Source of the DNA: Mesorhizobium escarrei
GTDB lineage: Bacteria > Pseudomonadota > Alphaproteobacteria > Rhizobiales > Rhizobiaceae
Length of the DNA stretch: 64,000 nucleotides
Reading direction: 5' to 3'
Assembly (NCBI RefSeq): GCF_935825525.1
Contig: NZ_CAKXZT010000140.1
Location: 89,116 to 153,115, forward strand
The notes under the pieces are model-generated. The model was not told the origin of the DNA, did no database searches, and saw nothing but the letters and a program-made list of their open reading frames with translations. This document shows positions 18,306 to 28,948 of this stretch, one piece after another (positions within the stretch are counted from its first letter, which is position 1; the number at the start of each line of letters is the position of its first letter). The translations under genes were made by a program, and so were the position numbers.

Positions 18306-19414
18306 TGAATTCCTTGTTCTATACCGGGCGCGCCTCCATCGTTCTCCTCCTTGAACAGCAGACTTGCATCTCCGTAGGAGTAGAACCTGTAGCGGTTCTC
18401 GATGGCATGCGCATAGGCCGCACGCATCGTTTCCAGACCGCAAAACGCCGAAACCAGCATGAACAGCGTCGAGCGCGGCAGATGGAAATTGGTCATCAGC
18501 ATGTCGGAGGCCTTGAAGCGATAGCCGGGCGTGATGAAGATATCGGTCGGACCCGACCATCCGGCCAGCGTGCCGTCCTCCCGCGCAGCGCTCTCCAGCA
18601 GGCGCAACGACGTCGTGCCGACGGCGATGATGCGCCCGCCACGCGCCTTTGCCGCGTTCAGCGCCTTGGCGGTTTCCCGGCTGACCGAACCGATCTCGGC
18701 ATGCATCTTGTGATCGGCGGTGTCGTCGACTTTCACCGGCAGGAACGTGCCGGCGCCGACATGCAAGGTGACGAAGCGCCGTTCGACGCCCTTGGCATCG
18801 AGCGCGGCGAAAAGCTCGGGCGTGAAATGCAGGCCGGCCGTGGGTGCCGCGACAGCCCCCTCCTCCCTGGCATATATCGTCTGGTAGTCGCTGCGGTCGC
18901 GTTCGTCGTCGTCGCGCTTCGAAGCGATGTAAGGCGGCAGCGGAATGTGGCCGACGGCGTGCAGCGCCTCATCGAGAAACGGACCTGAAAGGTCAAAACC
19001 AAGCAAAGCCTCGCCGGCCCCGCCCTTCTCGATCACCGTGGCATCGAGCTGACCGAGAAAGCAGGAATTGGCGTCATGGCCGAAATGGATGCGGTCACCG
19101 GCGGCGATGCGCTTGCCCGGCCGCATGAACGCCAGCCAGCGGTCCGGCGCCACCCGCATATGCAGCGTGGCTTCGATTTGCGCCGCCGCTTCGCCGCGCC
19201 GCCTGATGCCCTTCAACTGTGCCGGAATAACCCTGGTGTCGTTGAAGACCAGCACGTCACCGGCCTCGAGCAGGGACGGCAGCTCGCGCACCGTCCGATC
19301 TTCGAGGCCCTCACCCGGTCTGACGACCAGCATTTTGGCGCTGTCGCGCGGTTCTGCCGGTCGAAGCGCGATGCGCTCCTCCGGCAGATCAAAGTCGAAA
19401 AGATCGACGCGCAA
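18302..19414 (-). CDS. queA: S-adenosylmethionine:tRNA ribosyltransferase-isomerase
   Basis: This 370-aa protein adds the ribosyl moiety of SAM to preQ1-modified tRNA, giving epoxyqueuosine. It is the standard length for the family. Diagnostic segments are VFNDTRVIPAQLKG, APTAGLHFTPELFAALDAKG, VTLHVGAGTFLPVK and GTTSLRLLE. It forms a two-gene queuosine unit with tgt. A small upstream ORF (19389-19538) overlaps its first 26 bases in another frame. Confidence 0.95.
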   Translation of the reverse strand: MRVDLFDFDLPEERIALRPAEPRDSAKMLVVRPGEGLEDRTVRELPSLLEAGDVLVFNDTRVIPAQLKGIRRRGEAAAQIEATLHMRVAPDRWLAFMRPGKRIAAGDRIHFGHDANSCFLGQLDATVIEKGGAGEALLGFDLSGPFLDEALHAVGHIPLPPYIASKRDDDERDRSDYQTIYAREEGAVAAPTAGLHFTPELFAALDAKGVERRFVTLHVGAGTFLPVKVDDTADHKMHAEIGSVSRETAKALNAAKARGGRIIAVGTTSLRLLESAAREDGTLAGWSGPTDIFITPGYRFKASDMLMTNFHLPRSTLFMLVSAFCGLETMRAAYAHAIENRYRFYSYGDASLLFKEENDGGAPGIEQGIQ

Positions 19415-19538
19415 GAAAATCCCGCTTCAAAATTCCGGCCAGGTCACCGCCACTGCAAACGATCGATTCCGTCGCCAGCGCCGGAGCTGCCGCCGCGGCA
19501 AGCATCAAAGTGATAGCCGCGACAGCCAAGTAGGTCAT
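19389..19538 (-). CDS. Possible small exported protein between ppiB and queA
   Basis: The ATG at 19538 overlaps the stop of the upstream cyclophilin gene as ATGA, a strong sign of translational coupling. The 49-residue product opens with a convincing signal peptide (MTYLAVAAITLMLAAAAAPA, cleaved after ALA) followed by TESIVCSGGDLAGILKRDF. Its end overlaps the queA start by 26 bases. The mature part would be only about 26 residues, so it may be a shortened relic of a longer secreted protein. Not recognised as a named family. Confidence 0.45.
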   Translation of the reverse strand: MTYLAVAAITLMLAAAAAPALATESIVCSGGDLAGILKRDFLARRSFRL

Positions 19539-20047
19539 TTCACGTCGGCCGCGACCTTCAGCGACACGATCTTGTCGGGATCCGGCACCGGCTCGCCGCG
19601 CTTGATCTTGTCGACATTGTCCATGCCTTCGATGACCTGGCCCCAGACCGTGTATTGGCGGTTGAGGAAGGCGGCATCGTCGAAGCAGATGAAGAATTGC
19701 GAGTTGGCCGAGTTCGGGTTCTGCGAGCGCGCCATCGAGCAGGTGCCGCGGCCGTGATTGGCGTTGGAGAACTCCGCCTTCAGGTCGGGCTTGTCGGAGC
19801 CGCCGGTGCCGGCGCGCGCCGGTGCGAAAGAGGGCTTGCTGGAATTGCCGAATTTCACGTCGCCGGTCTGCGCCATGAAGCCGTCGATGACGCGGTGGAA
19901 CACCACGCCGTCATAAGCGCCTTCGCGCGCCAGTTCCTTGATGCGGCCGACATGGCCAGGCGCCAGATCCGGAAACAGTTCGATGACGACCTTGCCCTTG
20001 GTCGTTTCCATGATGAGCGCGTTCTCGCGGTCCTTGATCTCGGCCAT
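19535..20047 (-). CDS. ppiB: Cytoplasmic peptidyl-prolyl isomerase, cyclophilin type
   Basis: This 170-aa cyclophilin has no signal peptide. The active-site block is FHRVIDGFMAQTGD, with GTGGSDKPDLKAEF and NSANSQFFI following. It catalyses proline cis-trans isomerisation. It lies 27 bases downstream of a second, exported cyclophilin on the same strand; the two are clearly paralogues. Confidence 0.92.
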   Translation of the reverse strand: MAEIKDRENALIMETTKGKVVIELFPDLAPGHVGRIKELAREGAYDGVVFHRVIDGFMAQTGDVKFGNSSKPSFAPARAGTGGSDKPDLKAEFSNANHGRGTCSMARSQNPNSANSQFFICFDDAAFLNRQYTVWGQVIEGMDNVDKIKRGEPVPDPDKIVSLKVAADVK

Positions 20048-20074
20048 GTCAGAATATCCTTTGAAAAAATGGGT

Positions 20075-20665
20075 TTACTTGCCGTCGGCGGCGATGCGCA
20101 CCTTGATCATGCGATCGGGATCGGTGACGACCCCGTTCTGCGCAGCGTCGCCTTTCTTGATCTTGTCCACCAGTTCCATGCCGTTCTCGACATTGCCGAC
20201 GATGGTGTACTGGCCATCGAGCGGCGGCGCCGGCGCGAACATGATGAAGAACTGCGAATTGGCGGAATCCGGGTCCTGCGAGCGGGCCATCCCGACCACG
20301 CCACGTTCATAGCGCTCGGTCTTCGAGAATTCGGCCGGCAGGTCGGGAAGATCGGAGCCGCCGGTGCCGACAGCGTCGGCGCTGAAGCCGTTCTTCATGT
20401 TGCCGAACTTCACGTCGCCGGTCTGCGCCATGAAGCCGTCGATGACGCGGTGGAAAGCGACGTTGTCATAAGCGCCCTGGCGCACCAGCTTCTTGATCTG
20501 CTCGACATGCTTTGGCGCGAGATCGGGCCTGAGCGCGATGGTCACGTCGCCGTCCTTCAGCGTGATGATCATCGTGTTTTCCGGATCGGCGGCGAACGCC
20601 GAAACGGATGCGGTCACAAGACCGAAAAGAACGACAAAGCAGGTGGCGAGCCTGTTGAGCTGCAT
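20075..20665 (-). CDS. ppiA: Exported peptidyl-prolyl isomerase, cyclophilin type
   Basis: This 196-aa protein starts at the ATG at 20665 with GGAG upstream. It carries a signal peptide (MQLNRLATCFVVLFGLVTAS, cleavage after AFA) and a cyclophilin domain with FHRVIDGFMAQTGD, GTGGSDLPDLPAEF and SANSQFFIMF. It should act in the periplasm. It is upstream of and co-directional with the cytoplasmic paralogue, so the pair covers both compartments. Confidence 0.92.
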   Translation of the reverse strand: MQLNRLATCFVVLFGLVTASVSAFAADPENTMIITLKDGDVTIALRPDLAPKHVEQIKKLVRQGAYDNVAFHRVIDGFMAQTGDVKFGNMKNGFSADAVGTGGSDLPDLPAEFSKTERYERGVVGMARSQDPDSANSQFFIMFAPAPPLDGQYTIVGNVENGMELVDKIKKGDAAQNGVVTDPDRMIKVRIAADGK

Positions 20666-20693
20666 GGATCTTTCTCCGAAAACCTTTGTTTTA

Positions 20694-20739
20694 CGCATGT
20701 CGTTGCCCCAAACCGGGTATCCACTTTAGGCGACATGCA
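20694..20739. repeat. Palindromic intergenic element, CATGTCG family
   Basis: CGCATGTCGTTGCCCCAAAC at the left is mirrored by CCACTTTAGGCGACATGC at the right. It fills the gap between coaD and ppiA and stops exactly at the coaD stop codon. A second, interrupted copy lies at 21297-21394 on the other side of coaD. Confidence 0.8.
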
Positions 20740-21240
20740 TTATTTTGCGAATTTGGCGGTGAGTGCGCCAGCCACGGCCGCCGGCACGAAGGGGCGGATG
20801 TCGCCGCCCATCGAGGCTATCTGACGGACAAGTGTGGCGGTAATGGTTCGCACCGAAGGGCTGGCGGGCAGAAAAACCGTCTGCAGTTCGGGCGCCATGG
20901 TCTCGTTCATACCGGCCATCTGCATCTCGTAGTCGAGATCGGTGCCGTCGCGCAGGCCACGGATCATGATCGAGGCGCCCTGCTTCCTGGCAGCGTCGAT
21001 GACCAGCCCGTCGAAAGCGACGACCTTGATGCGCGCGCCGTCGCGGCCGAATTCGGCCCTCGTCGCAGCTTCGATCAGGTCGACCCGCTCCTCGAACGAA
21101 AACAGCGGCTTTTTGCCGGGATGAATGCCGATCGCCGCATAGACGGTGTCCGCCACGGCCAGCGAGGCCTTCAGCACGTCGAGATGGCCGTTGGTCGGCG
21201 GGTCGAAGGAGCCGGCATAAAGGGCGATGCGTTCGGTCAT
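20740..21240 (-). CDS. coaD: Phosphopantetheine adenylyltransferase
   Basis: This 166-aa nucleotidyltransferase makes dephospho-CoA from 4'-phosphopantetheine and ATP. The ATP-binding motifs are YAGSFDPPTNGHLDVL (TxGH-type) near the N-terminus and a GLRDGTDLDYE/PSVRTITATLVRQI segment corresponding to ISSTxVR. It has the usual length. The start at 21240 gives MTERIALYAGSFDPP; the longer reading translates a repeat. It is flanked on both sides by palindromic elements of one family. Confidence 0.95.
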   Translation of the reverse strand: MTERIALYAGSFDPPTNGHLDVLKASLAVADTVYAAIGIHPGKKPLFSFEERVDLIEAATRAEFGRDGARIKVVAFDGLVIDAARKQGASIMIRGLRDGTDLDYEMQMAGMNETMAPELQTVFLPASPSVRTITATLVRQIASMGGDIRPFVPAAVAGALTAKFAK

Positions 21241-21296
21241 GGCAGGTGCTTCTAGCGAGCCTCTCTCGCAAAGGCAAATCCGATCAGCGAGCCGCC

Positions 21297-21394
21297 AATG
21301 CATGTCGCCGCAAAAGCATACCCTCGGGCCTGACCCTGGGCCTGACCCAGGGCCTGACCCGAGGGCGCGCAGCGGTTTGGAACAACGGCATCCA
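21297..21394. repeat. Palindromic element interrupted by a GC-rich triple repeat
   Basis: The outer ends (TGCATGTCGCCGCAAAAGC and GCGCAGCGGTTTGGAACAAC) match the CATGTCG-family palindrome seen at 20694-20739. Inside, bases 21321-21365 hold three direct copies of GGGCCTGACCC in a nested palindrome with arms CCCTCGGG/CCCGAGGG and CCCTGGG/CCCAGGG. No gene was recognised in 21241-21579. Confidence 0.8.
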
Positions 21395-21579
21395 CCCAAA
21401 CGGGGACTTCAAAACGCATCGCCTAATCGCGATGCGCTTCGAGTGAACCTTCTGGCTGAGATGAACGACCAATGAATGGGCCGATCACGAAGGCTTCACG
21501 CAGCGTTCATTAGATTGCAGCTTCAGAAGATGAAACCAAAACCCCATTTGATCGTTGCTAGGTGCAGGAGAACACGCAC

Positions 21580-21732
21580 ATGCTGATCTACATGCTCGCC
21601 ACTGCAATGACCGTCGCCATGCTAATCGCCACCGTATTCGGGTTGCATCAGGAAGCTGAGCGCGTCCGCGCCAAGTCCAATGCCAAGCAGTTCGGAGGCT
21701 TCGGTATCCGCAAGCCTCAACGGCATTTCTAA
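21580..21732 (+). CDS. Small membrane protein, 50 aa
   Basis: An ATG at 21580 lies 9 bases after AGGAGA. The product starts with one hydrophobic helix (MLIYMLATAMTVAMLIATVF) followed by a charged tail (QEAERVRAKSNAKQFGGF, ending KPQRHF). The good ribosome binding site, clean helix and basic tail support a real gene. It is the only plus-strand gene in this stretch, between coaD and gyrA. The family is not recognised. Confidence 0.6.
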   Translation: MLIYMLATAMTVAMLIATVFGLHQEAERVRAKSNAKQFGGFGIRKPQRHF

Positions 21733-21794
21733 ACCCGGCCGTTATCTGTTGACGGCGCCGGTCCATCGGGCCGGCATTGCCCACCCATCAAGAC

Positions 21795-24605
<2,811 letters not shown>

Positions 24606-24780
24606 ATCAGGTCACAATCTAATCGGGAATCACTCGGTGCTTATATAGGAAGCCGGGTCGAAACTCCAACGTCCGCGACAGTTTTCCAGTGTCGATTTTT
24701 GTGGTGATTTCAAAAGGATATCACGCATTGCGACGATATGGCCGAGGCGCTTTTCGTGTCCATCGCGGCAAAGCTCATTG

Positions 24781-25650
24781 TCAGGCCAACTTTGCCTCAC
24801 AAAGCCGGAACGGCAGATGTATCCGGCGCTTTATCGCGCGCTGCCGGAGCCGGTAGGCGCCGGGCGTCTCTCCCATCACGCGCCGAAAACGACGGTTGAA
24901 GGTCGACAAATCGTTGAACCCTGCCTCGAAGGCGATCGTCGAGATTGGCTCGTCCGACATGCGCAGCCGCACCGCTGCCCTGTGCAGCCGGGTTTTCAGC
25001 AGGAACTGGTAGGGCGTCATGCCCGCGACGTGTCGGAAAGTGCGCAGGAAATGGTAGGGACTGGTCGCCGTCTCGCTTGCAAGCTCGGCAAGCGAGACCG
25101 GCCGGTCGGCATCCAGCTCAATGCGCCGCACCGCCTCCGCGACACGTTTTTGGTCGCGACGGCTCGGCGCCTGGGCAGCAGGCGTGATACCGGAGGCGAC
25201 GGCTGCGCCGGCAATCCGCAAACCGAGTTCCTCGAACGCCTCGATGTCGGCCATCTCGCGCGCGGCTTCGGCCGCGGCCAGCAGCGGTACCAGCGCAGAC
25301 AGAGGCGGCAGCCGCGGCGTCTCGAAGGCCAGCTTCTTCGTGCCCGGCGTGTCGGCGACGATCTGTTCCATATAGGCCGGAATGAAATGATAGGAGAGGC
25401 AGCGGTCGCCGGCGTCATGCTCGTGCCCACACTCGTAGCAGGTGCCAGGGTTGCCGAGCAGAAGCGCGCCCGGCGTCAGCATCGCCGTGCCCTGGCGTGC
25501 GCGGTAGCGGAAGGTGCCGTTGGTCACCGCGGCGACGCAGAAATTACGATGCTCTTCCTCGAACGGGCGATCGGCGGCGCCGGCGGTGCAGACCACGTCC
25601 AACACCCGCCAGCCTTTTCCGGACGCCAGTGTATGCACGCTCGTCGTCAT
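24781..25650 (-). CDS. AraC-family transcriptional regulator
   Basis: This protein of about 289 aa has an N-terminal cupin-like sensing domain containing a Cys/His cluster (CYECGHEHDAGDRC) and a C-terminal AraC double helix-turn-helix (LAELASETATSPYHFLRTFR and ISTIAFEAGFNDLSTFNRRF). The Met at 25650 is likely but has no clear ribosome binding site. It is divergent from the gene at 25737 with 86 bases between, so that gene is the obvious candidate target. The Cys/His cluster could bind a metal; this is inference. Confidence 0.88.
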   Translation of the reverse strand: MTTSVHTLASGKGWRVLDVVCTAGAADRPFEEEHRNFCVAAVTNGTFRYRARQGTAMLTPGALLLGNPGTCYECGHEHDAGDRCLSYHFIPAYMEQIVADTPGTKKLAFETPRLPPLSALVPLLAAAEAAREMADIEAFEELGLRIAGAAVASGITPAAQAPSRRDQKRVAEAVRRIELDADRPVSLAELASETATSPYHFLRTFRHVAGMTPYQFLLKTRLHRAAVRLRMSDEPISTIAFEAGFNDLSTFNRRFRRVMGETPGAYRLRQRAIKRRIHLPFRLCEAKLA

Positions 25651-25736
25651 GGCCGAAACATAGCAATTTTTCCCAAGCGCAAGAAGCCTGCCAGGGCCTA
25701 TTCCCTCCAGCCTCCTGACAACAAGAGACCGCAACC

Positions 25737-26273
25737 ATGTTCAATTCATCCTCCTTTGCCGAAGCCCTGCACAGCGACGGGCCAGCCGCGAACCTTGCCG
25801 AAAAACTGAACCTTTACGGCCGCTTCGTCGGCGCCTGGACGTTCGACGCCACGCGCCATCTCGAAGACGGCGAGGTGCTGACCGGGCGCGGCGAGGTGCA
25901 TTTCGGCTGGGTGCTCGAGGGCCGCGCGATCCAGGACGTATGGATCCTGCCCGCGCGGAACACTGGCGCACAGGCTTCCCTCGGCGCCTGGACCTTCTAT
26001 GGCACGACACTGCGCGTCTATGACCCCGGCGTCGACGCTTGGCATATCTTCTGGAGCGATCCGCGCACCCAGTATTACAGCCGCCAGCTCGGCCGCGCCG
26101 AGGGCGACACCATCGTCCAGCAAGGCACCGACGGCACCGGCGCCTCGGTGCGCTGGAGTTTTTCCAGGATTACCGAAGATTCGTTCCGCTGGCGGGGCGA
26201 ACGCTCGCAGGACGATGGCGCGACCTGGCGGCTCGAAGTCGAGTTCCTGGCGCGGCGCGTCGCCAGTACCTGA
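25737..26273 (+). CDS. Conserved hypothetical protein, about 178 aa
   Basis: This soluble protein has no signal peptide or membrane segment. Recognisable stretches are LYGRFVGAWTFDATRH and GRGEVHFGWVLEGRAIQDVW, giving a repeated beta-strand pattern like that of DUF1579-type or lipocalin-like folds; the fold is inferred. It is divergently transcribed from the AraC regulator. Function unknown. Confidence 0.75.
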   Translation: MFNSSSFAEALHSDGPAANLAEKLNLYGRFVGAWTFDATRHLEDGEVLTGRGEVHFGWVLEGRAIQDVWILPARNTGAQASLGAWTFYGTTLRVYDPGVDAWHIFWSDPRTQYYSRQLGRAEGDTIVQQGTDGTGASVRWSFSRITEDSFRWRGERSQDDGATWRLEVEFLARRVAST

Positions 26274-26351
26274 CCCGCACGGTTTCCCCTGCCGCCGCTT
26301 TGCTCTACCAATGCTGGGGTCTCGGGCACGGCCCGGCGGGGAGGGTCAGAG

Positions 26352-26981
26352 ATGCCGAGCTTCGACAGCCTGTTCAACGCCTTCGTTACCATTCTCGTGA
26401 CCATCGACCCGCCTGGCCTGGCGCCGCTCTTCCTCGCCGTGACGCGCGGCATGAACCGCGGGGAACGCAACCAAGTTTCCGTGCGCGCCTCGATCATCGC
26501 TTTCCTTGTGATGGCGCTGTTTGCAATCGCCGGCGCATCGATCCTGTCGGTGTTCGGCATCACGCTGCCGGCGTTCCGCGTCGCCGGCGGATTCCTGCTG
26601 TTCTTCATCGCCTTCGAAATGGTGTTCGAGCGACGGCAGGACCGCAAGGAGAAGATCGGCGACGTCGCCATCACCAAGGACATGATCCACAACATCGCCG
26701 CCTTTCCGCTGGCGATTCCGCTGATCGCCGGTCCGGGCGCAATTTCAGCGACGGTCCTGCTCTCCGGTTCTTTTCCAGGTTTTGGCGCGCAGGCAGCCCT
26801 TGTCGGCATCATCGCGATCTGCCTTGTCATCACCTACCTGGTGTTCGTGCTGGCCGAGCGCATCGACCGTATCCTCGGCCAGACCGGCCGCTCGATCCTG
26901 ACACGGCTGCTCGGTGTCATCCTGGCGGCGCTCGCGGTGCAGTTCGTCGCCGACGGCGTCAAGGCGTTGATGGCGACATAG
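26352..26981 (+). CDS. MarC-family integral membrane protein
   Basis: This 209-aa protein has six hydrophobic segments and the family motifs FVTILVTIDPPGLAPLFLAV and PLAIPLIAGPGAISATVLL. GGGGAGGG precedes the ATG. MarC proteins were named from the E. coli mar locus, but no role in antibiotic resistance has been shown; their function is unknown. It is transcribed away from gyrA and towards osmC. Confidence 0.88.
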   Translation: MPSFDSLFNAFVTILVTIDPPGLAPLFLAVTRGMNRGERNQVSVRASIIAFLVMALFAIAGASILSVFGITLPAFRVAGGFLLFFIAFEMVFERRQDRKEKIGDVAITKDMIHNIAAFPLAIPLIAGPGAISATVLLSGSFPGFGAQAALVGIIAICLVITYLVFVLAERIDRILGQTGRSILTRLLGVILAALAVQFVADGVKALMAT

Positions 26982-26989
26982 GAGCTGTC

Positions 26990-27412
26990 CTACTTTGCCG
27001 TATCGATGACTTCGAAGTCGTGCGTGATCGCGGCGGTCTTGGCCATCATTGCCGAGGCCGAACAGTATTTTTCGATCGAAAGCTCGATCGCCCGCTTCAC
27101 CTTGTCGTGCGACAGCCCTCGGCCCTTGACGACGAAATGCATATGGATGCGCGTGAACACCCGCGGCTCCTTCTCCGCCCGGTCGGCATCGAGTTCGACC
27201 ACGCAGTCTTCGACCGCCTCGCGGCCCTTTTCGAGGATGTGGACGACATCATAGGCCGAGCAGCCGCCAGTGCCGAGCAGCACCAGTTCCATCGGGCTCG
27301 GTCCCGGCGTCTTGCCTTCCACTCCGAACGCAGTGCCGAGCACCAGCTTGTGCCCACTGGCGGACTCGCCGACGAAGGTGCGCTCCTCGACCCATTTGAC
27401 TCGTGCTTTCAC
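26990..27412 (-). CDS. OsmC-family peroxiredoxin-like protein
   Basis: This 140-aa protein starts with GTG at 27412. It has the two redox Cys of the OsmC/Ohr superfamily: Cys51 in GTGGCSAYDV and Cys117 in IEKYCSASAMM. The motif context (SPMELVLLGTGGC) places it nearer the YhfA-like subgroup than the classical Ohr group. It is expected to reduce organic peroxides using the Cys pair. It is convergent with marC. Confidence 0.85.
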   Translation of the reverse strand: MKARVKWVEERTFVGESASGHKLVLGTAFGVEGKTPGPSPMELVLLGTGGCSAYDVVHILEKGREAVEDCVVELDADRAEKEPRVFTRIHMHFVVKGRGLSHDKVKRAIELSIEKYCSASAMMAKTAAITHDFEVIDTAK

Positions 27413-27442
27413 CAGATTTTTCCTTGCAGGCGTTCGAACCGA

Positions 27443-27841
27443 TCACTGGCCGAACACGACCGCGTGCATGATACGGCCGGGCAGCAGCGTGAACACCCCC
27501 GCGCCGATCAGCGCGAAAACATAGAGCTTGATCATGGCACCGCGATGCGCGGTGATTTTATGGCTGTGAGCATACCACACCGCCAGCGGCACGGTGATCA
27601 GCACCAGGATCGACAGGAGATGGATCGGGCTGAACGGACCGATCAGGCGTATCTCCTGGATCCAGAAACTCGAGATGGCGATGAGCAGCATCAACGCCGC
27701 CCAGATATAGCCGAATACGCGGTGGCGAGGCGTGCCTTTCGGCAACGCCAGTTGTGCTCCGCCTATCGCCAGTGCGGCACAGGCCGCAAACGCGTGCCAC
27801 GGGATGGGAGGGGGCGCGGATAGCAGCGGTCCGAGAGACAT
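27443..27841 (-). CDS. DUF2306 membrane protein
   Basis: This 132-aa protein has four hydrophobic helices and conserved His residues: HAFAACAALAIGGAQLALPK, GTPRHRVFGYIWAAL, FSPIHLLSILVLITVPLAVW and AHRGAMIKLYVFALIGAGVF. GAGGAGAGGG precedes the ATG. The pattern matches DUF2306-type proteins, related to small cytochrome-b561-like helical bundles. Function unknown. It lies between osmC and ssb on the same strand. Confidence 0.75.
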   Translation of the reverse strand: MSLGPLLSAPPPIPWHAFAACAALAIGGAQLALPKGTPRHRVFGYIWAALMLLIAISSFWIQEIRLIGPFSPIHLLSILVLITVPLAVWYAHSHKITAHRGAMIKLYVFALIGAGVFTLLPGRIMHAVVFGQ

Positions 27842-27874
27842 CTCGCCCTCTCCTCAAATGCCCCTGGCATTGAC

Positions 27875-28396
27875 TCAGAACGGGATTTCGTCGTCCAGCT
27901 CGCGCGACGAACCACCGCCGCCACCCTTGTTGCCGCCACCGCCGCCGCGATTGAAACTCTCGCTCGGGCCGGACTGCCCGAAATCGGAACCGCGGCTCGC
28001 GCCACCGCCGGCATAGCTGCCGACCTGACCGCCCTCGCCCTGCCCGCGTGCGTCGAGCATCTGCAGCTCGCCACGGAATTTCTGCAGCACGATTTCGGTC
28101 GTGTAGCGGTCATTGCCGGTCTGGTCCTGCCATTTGCGCGTCTGCAATTGGCCCTCGACATAAACCTTGGCACCCTTCTTCAGATACTGCTCGGCGACCT
28201 TGGCGAGCTGCTCGTTGAAGATGACAACATTGTGCCACTCGGTCTTCTCCTTGCGCTCGCCGGAAGTCTTATCGCGCCAGCTTTCCGAGGTGGCGACGCG
28301 GATATTGACGACCGGCTCACCCGAATTCAAACGGCGGATTTCCGGGTCCGCCCCGAGATTGCCCACCAGAATGACCTTGTTGACGCTACCCGCCAT
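27875..28396 (-). CDS. ssb: Single-stranded DNA-binding protein
   Basis: This 173-aa SSB has an N-terminal OB fold (MAGSVNKVILVGNLGADPEI, with WHNVVIFNEQLAKVAEQYLK), a Gly-rich flexible linker, and the acidic partner-binding tail ending DDEIPF. It coats single-stranded DNA as a tetramer in replication and repair. A GTTC-N7-GTTC SOS box lies about 100 bases upstream. The usual ssb-uvrA neighbourhood is kept but is split here by the ArsR-SRPBCC-ClpP group. Confidence 0.96.
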   Translation of the reverse strand: MAGSVNKVILVGNLGADPEIRRLNSGEPVVNIRVATSESWRDKTSGERKEKTEWHNVVIFNEQLAKVAEQYLKKGAKVYVEGQLQTRKWQDQTGNDRYTTEIVLQKFRGELQMLDARGQGEGGQVGSYAGGGASRGSDFGQSGPSESFNRGGGGGNKGGGGGSSRELDDEIPF

Positions 28397-28497
28397 GATA
28401 CTTCTCCGCGCTCATCCGAAACAGAATTTCTGTCGCTCACCTTATAGACTGAGGACAATCCCCGCCTGCCGTGGCTGCCTTTTCCCACAAGGTTTTT

Positions 28498-28512
28498 GTT
28501 CTCTTTTCGTTC
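28498..28512 (-). promoter_or_regulatory. LexA SOS box upstream of ssb
   Basis: GTTCTCTTTTCGTTC fits exactly the alphaproteobacterial LexA operator GTTC-N7-GTTC. It is about 100 bases upstream of the ssb start and about 120 bases from the divergent ArsR gene. The match is seen in sequence; LexA control is inferred from the known operator of rhizobia. Confidence 0.75.
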
Positions 28513-28633
28513 TTAGGCTCATCAATCTCTACTGTCAAGGAATGTCAGCAATCGATTGGGTCCGCCGCTCCATCCCATATGGGCGCGAAAAGACTGCTTG
28601 CCAAACCAATAAGTATCCACTTATGCTTTGACC

Positions 28634-28948
28634 ATGATCGAGGCAGAGATTTTTCGAGCGCTTTCCGACCGGACGCGACGCGCCGTCTACGAACGGCTCG
28701 CCGCCGGCGAGATGACCGTATCGGAACTGCGCAGCGGCATGACCGTGTCGCAGCCGGCCGTCTCGCAGCATCTCGCGGTGCTGCGCGGCGCCGGCCTGGT
28801 GGCCGAGCGGCGAGCCGGCCGCAACGCCTATTATCGCGCCGATCCGCAAGGGCTTGACCCTCTGCTCGGCTGGATCGAGCGTTACCGTGCGTTCTGGCCC
28901 GAGCGTATCGAACGGCTCAAGGCGGTTTTGAAGGATATGGACCAATGA
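28634..28948 (+). CDS. ArsR-family regulator
   Basis: This 104-aa winged-helix regulator reads MIEAEIFRALSDRTRRAVYE, then the recognition region SELRSGMTVSQPAVSQHLAVL and a wing with GRNAYYRADPQGLDPLLGW. It has no Cys metal site, so it belongs to the non-metal ArsR group that is commonly paired with SRPBCC proteins. The ATG at 28634 is chosen over the TTG at 28628. Its stop overlaps the next start as ATGA. It probably controls its own operon. Confidence 0.88.
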   Translation: MIEAEIFRALSDRTRRAVYERLAAGEMTVSELRSGMTVSQPAVSQHLAVLRGAGLVAERRAGRNAYYRADPQGLDPLLGWIERYRAFWPERIERLKAVLKDMDQ

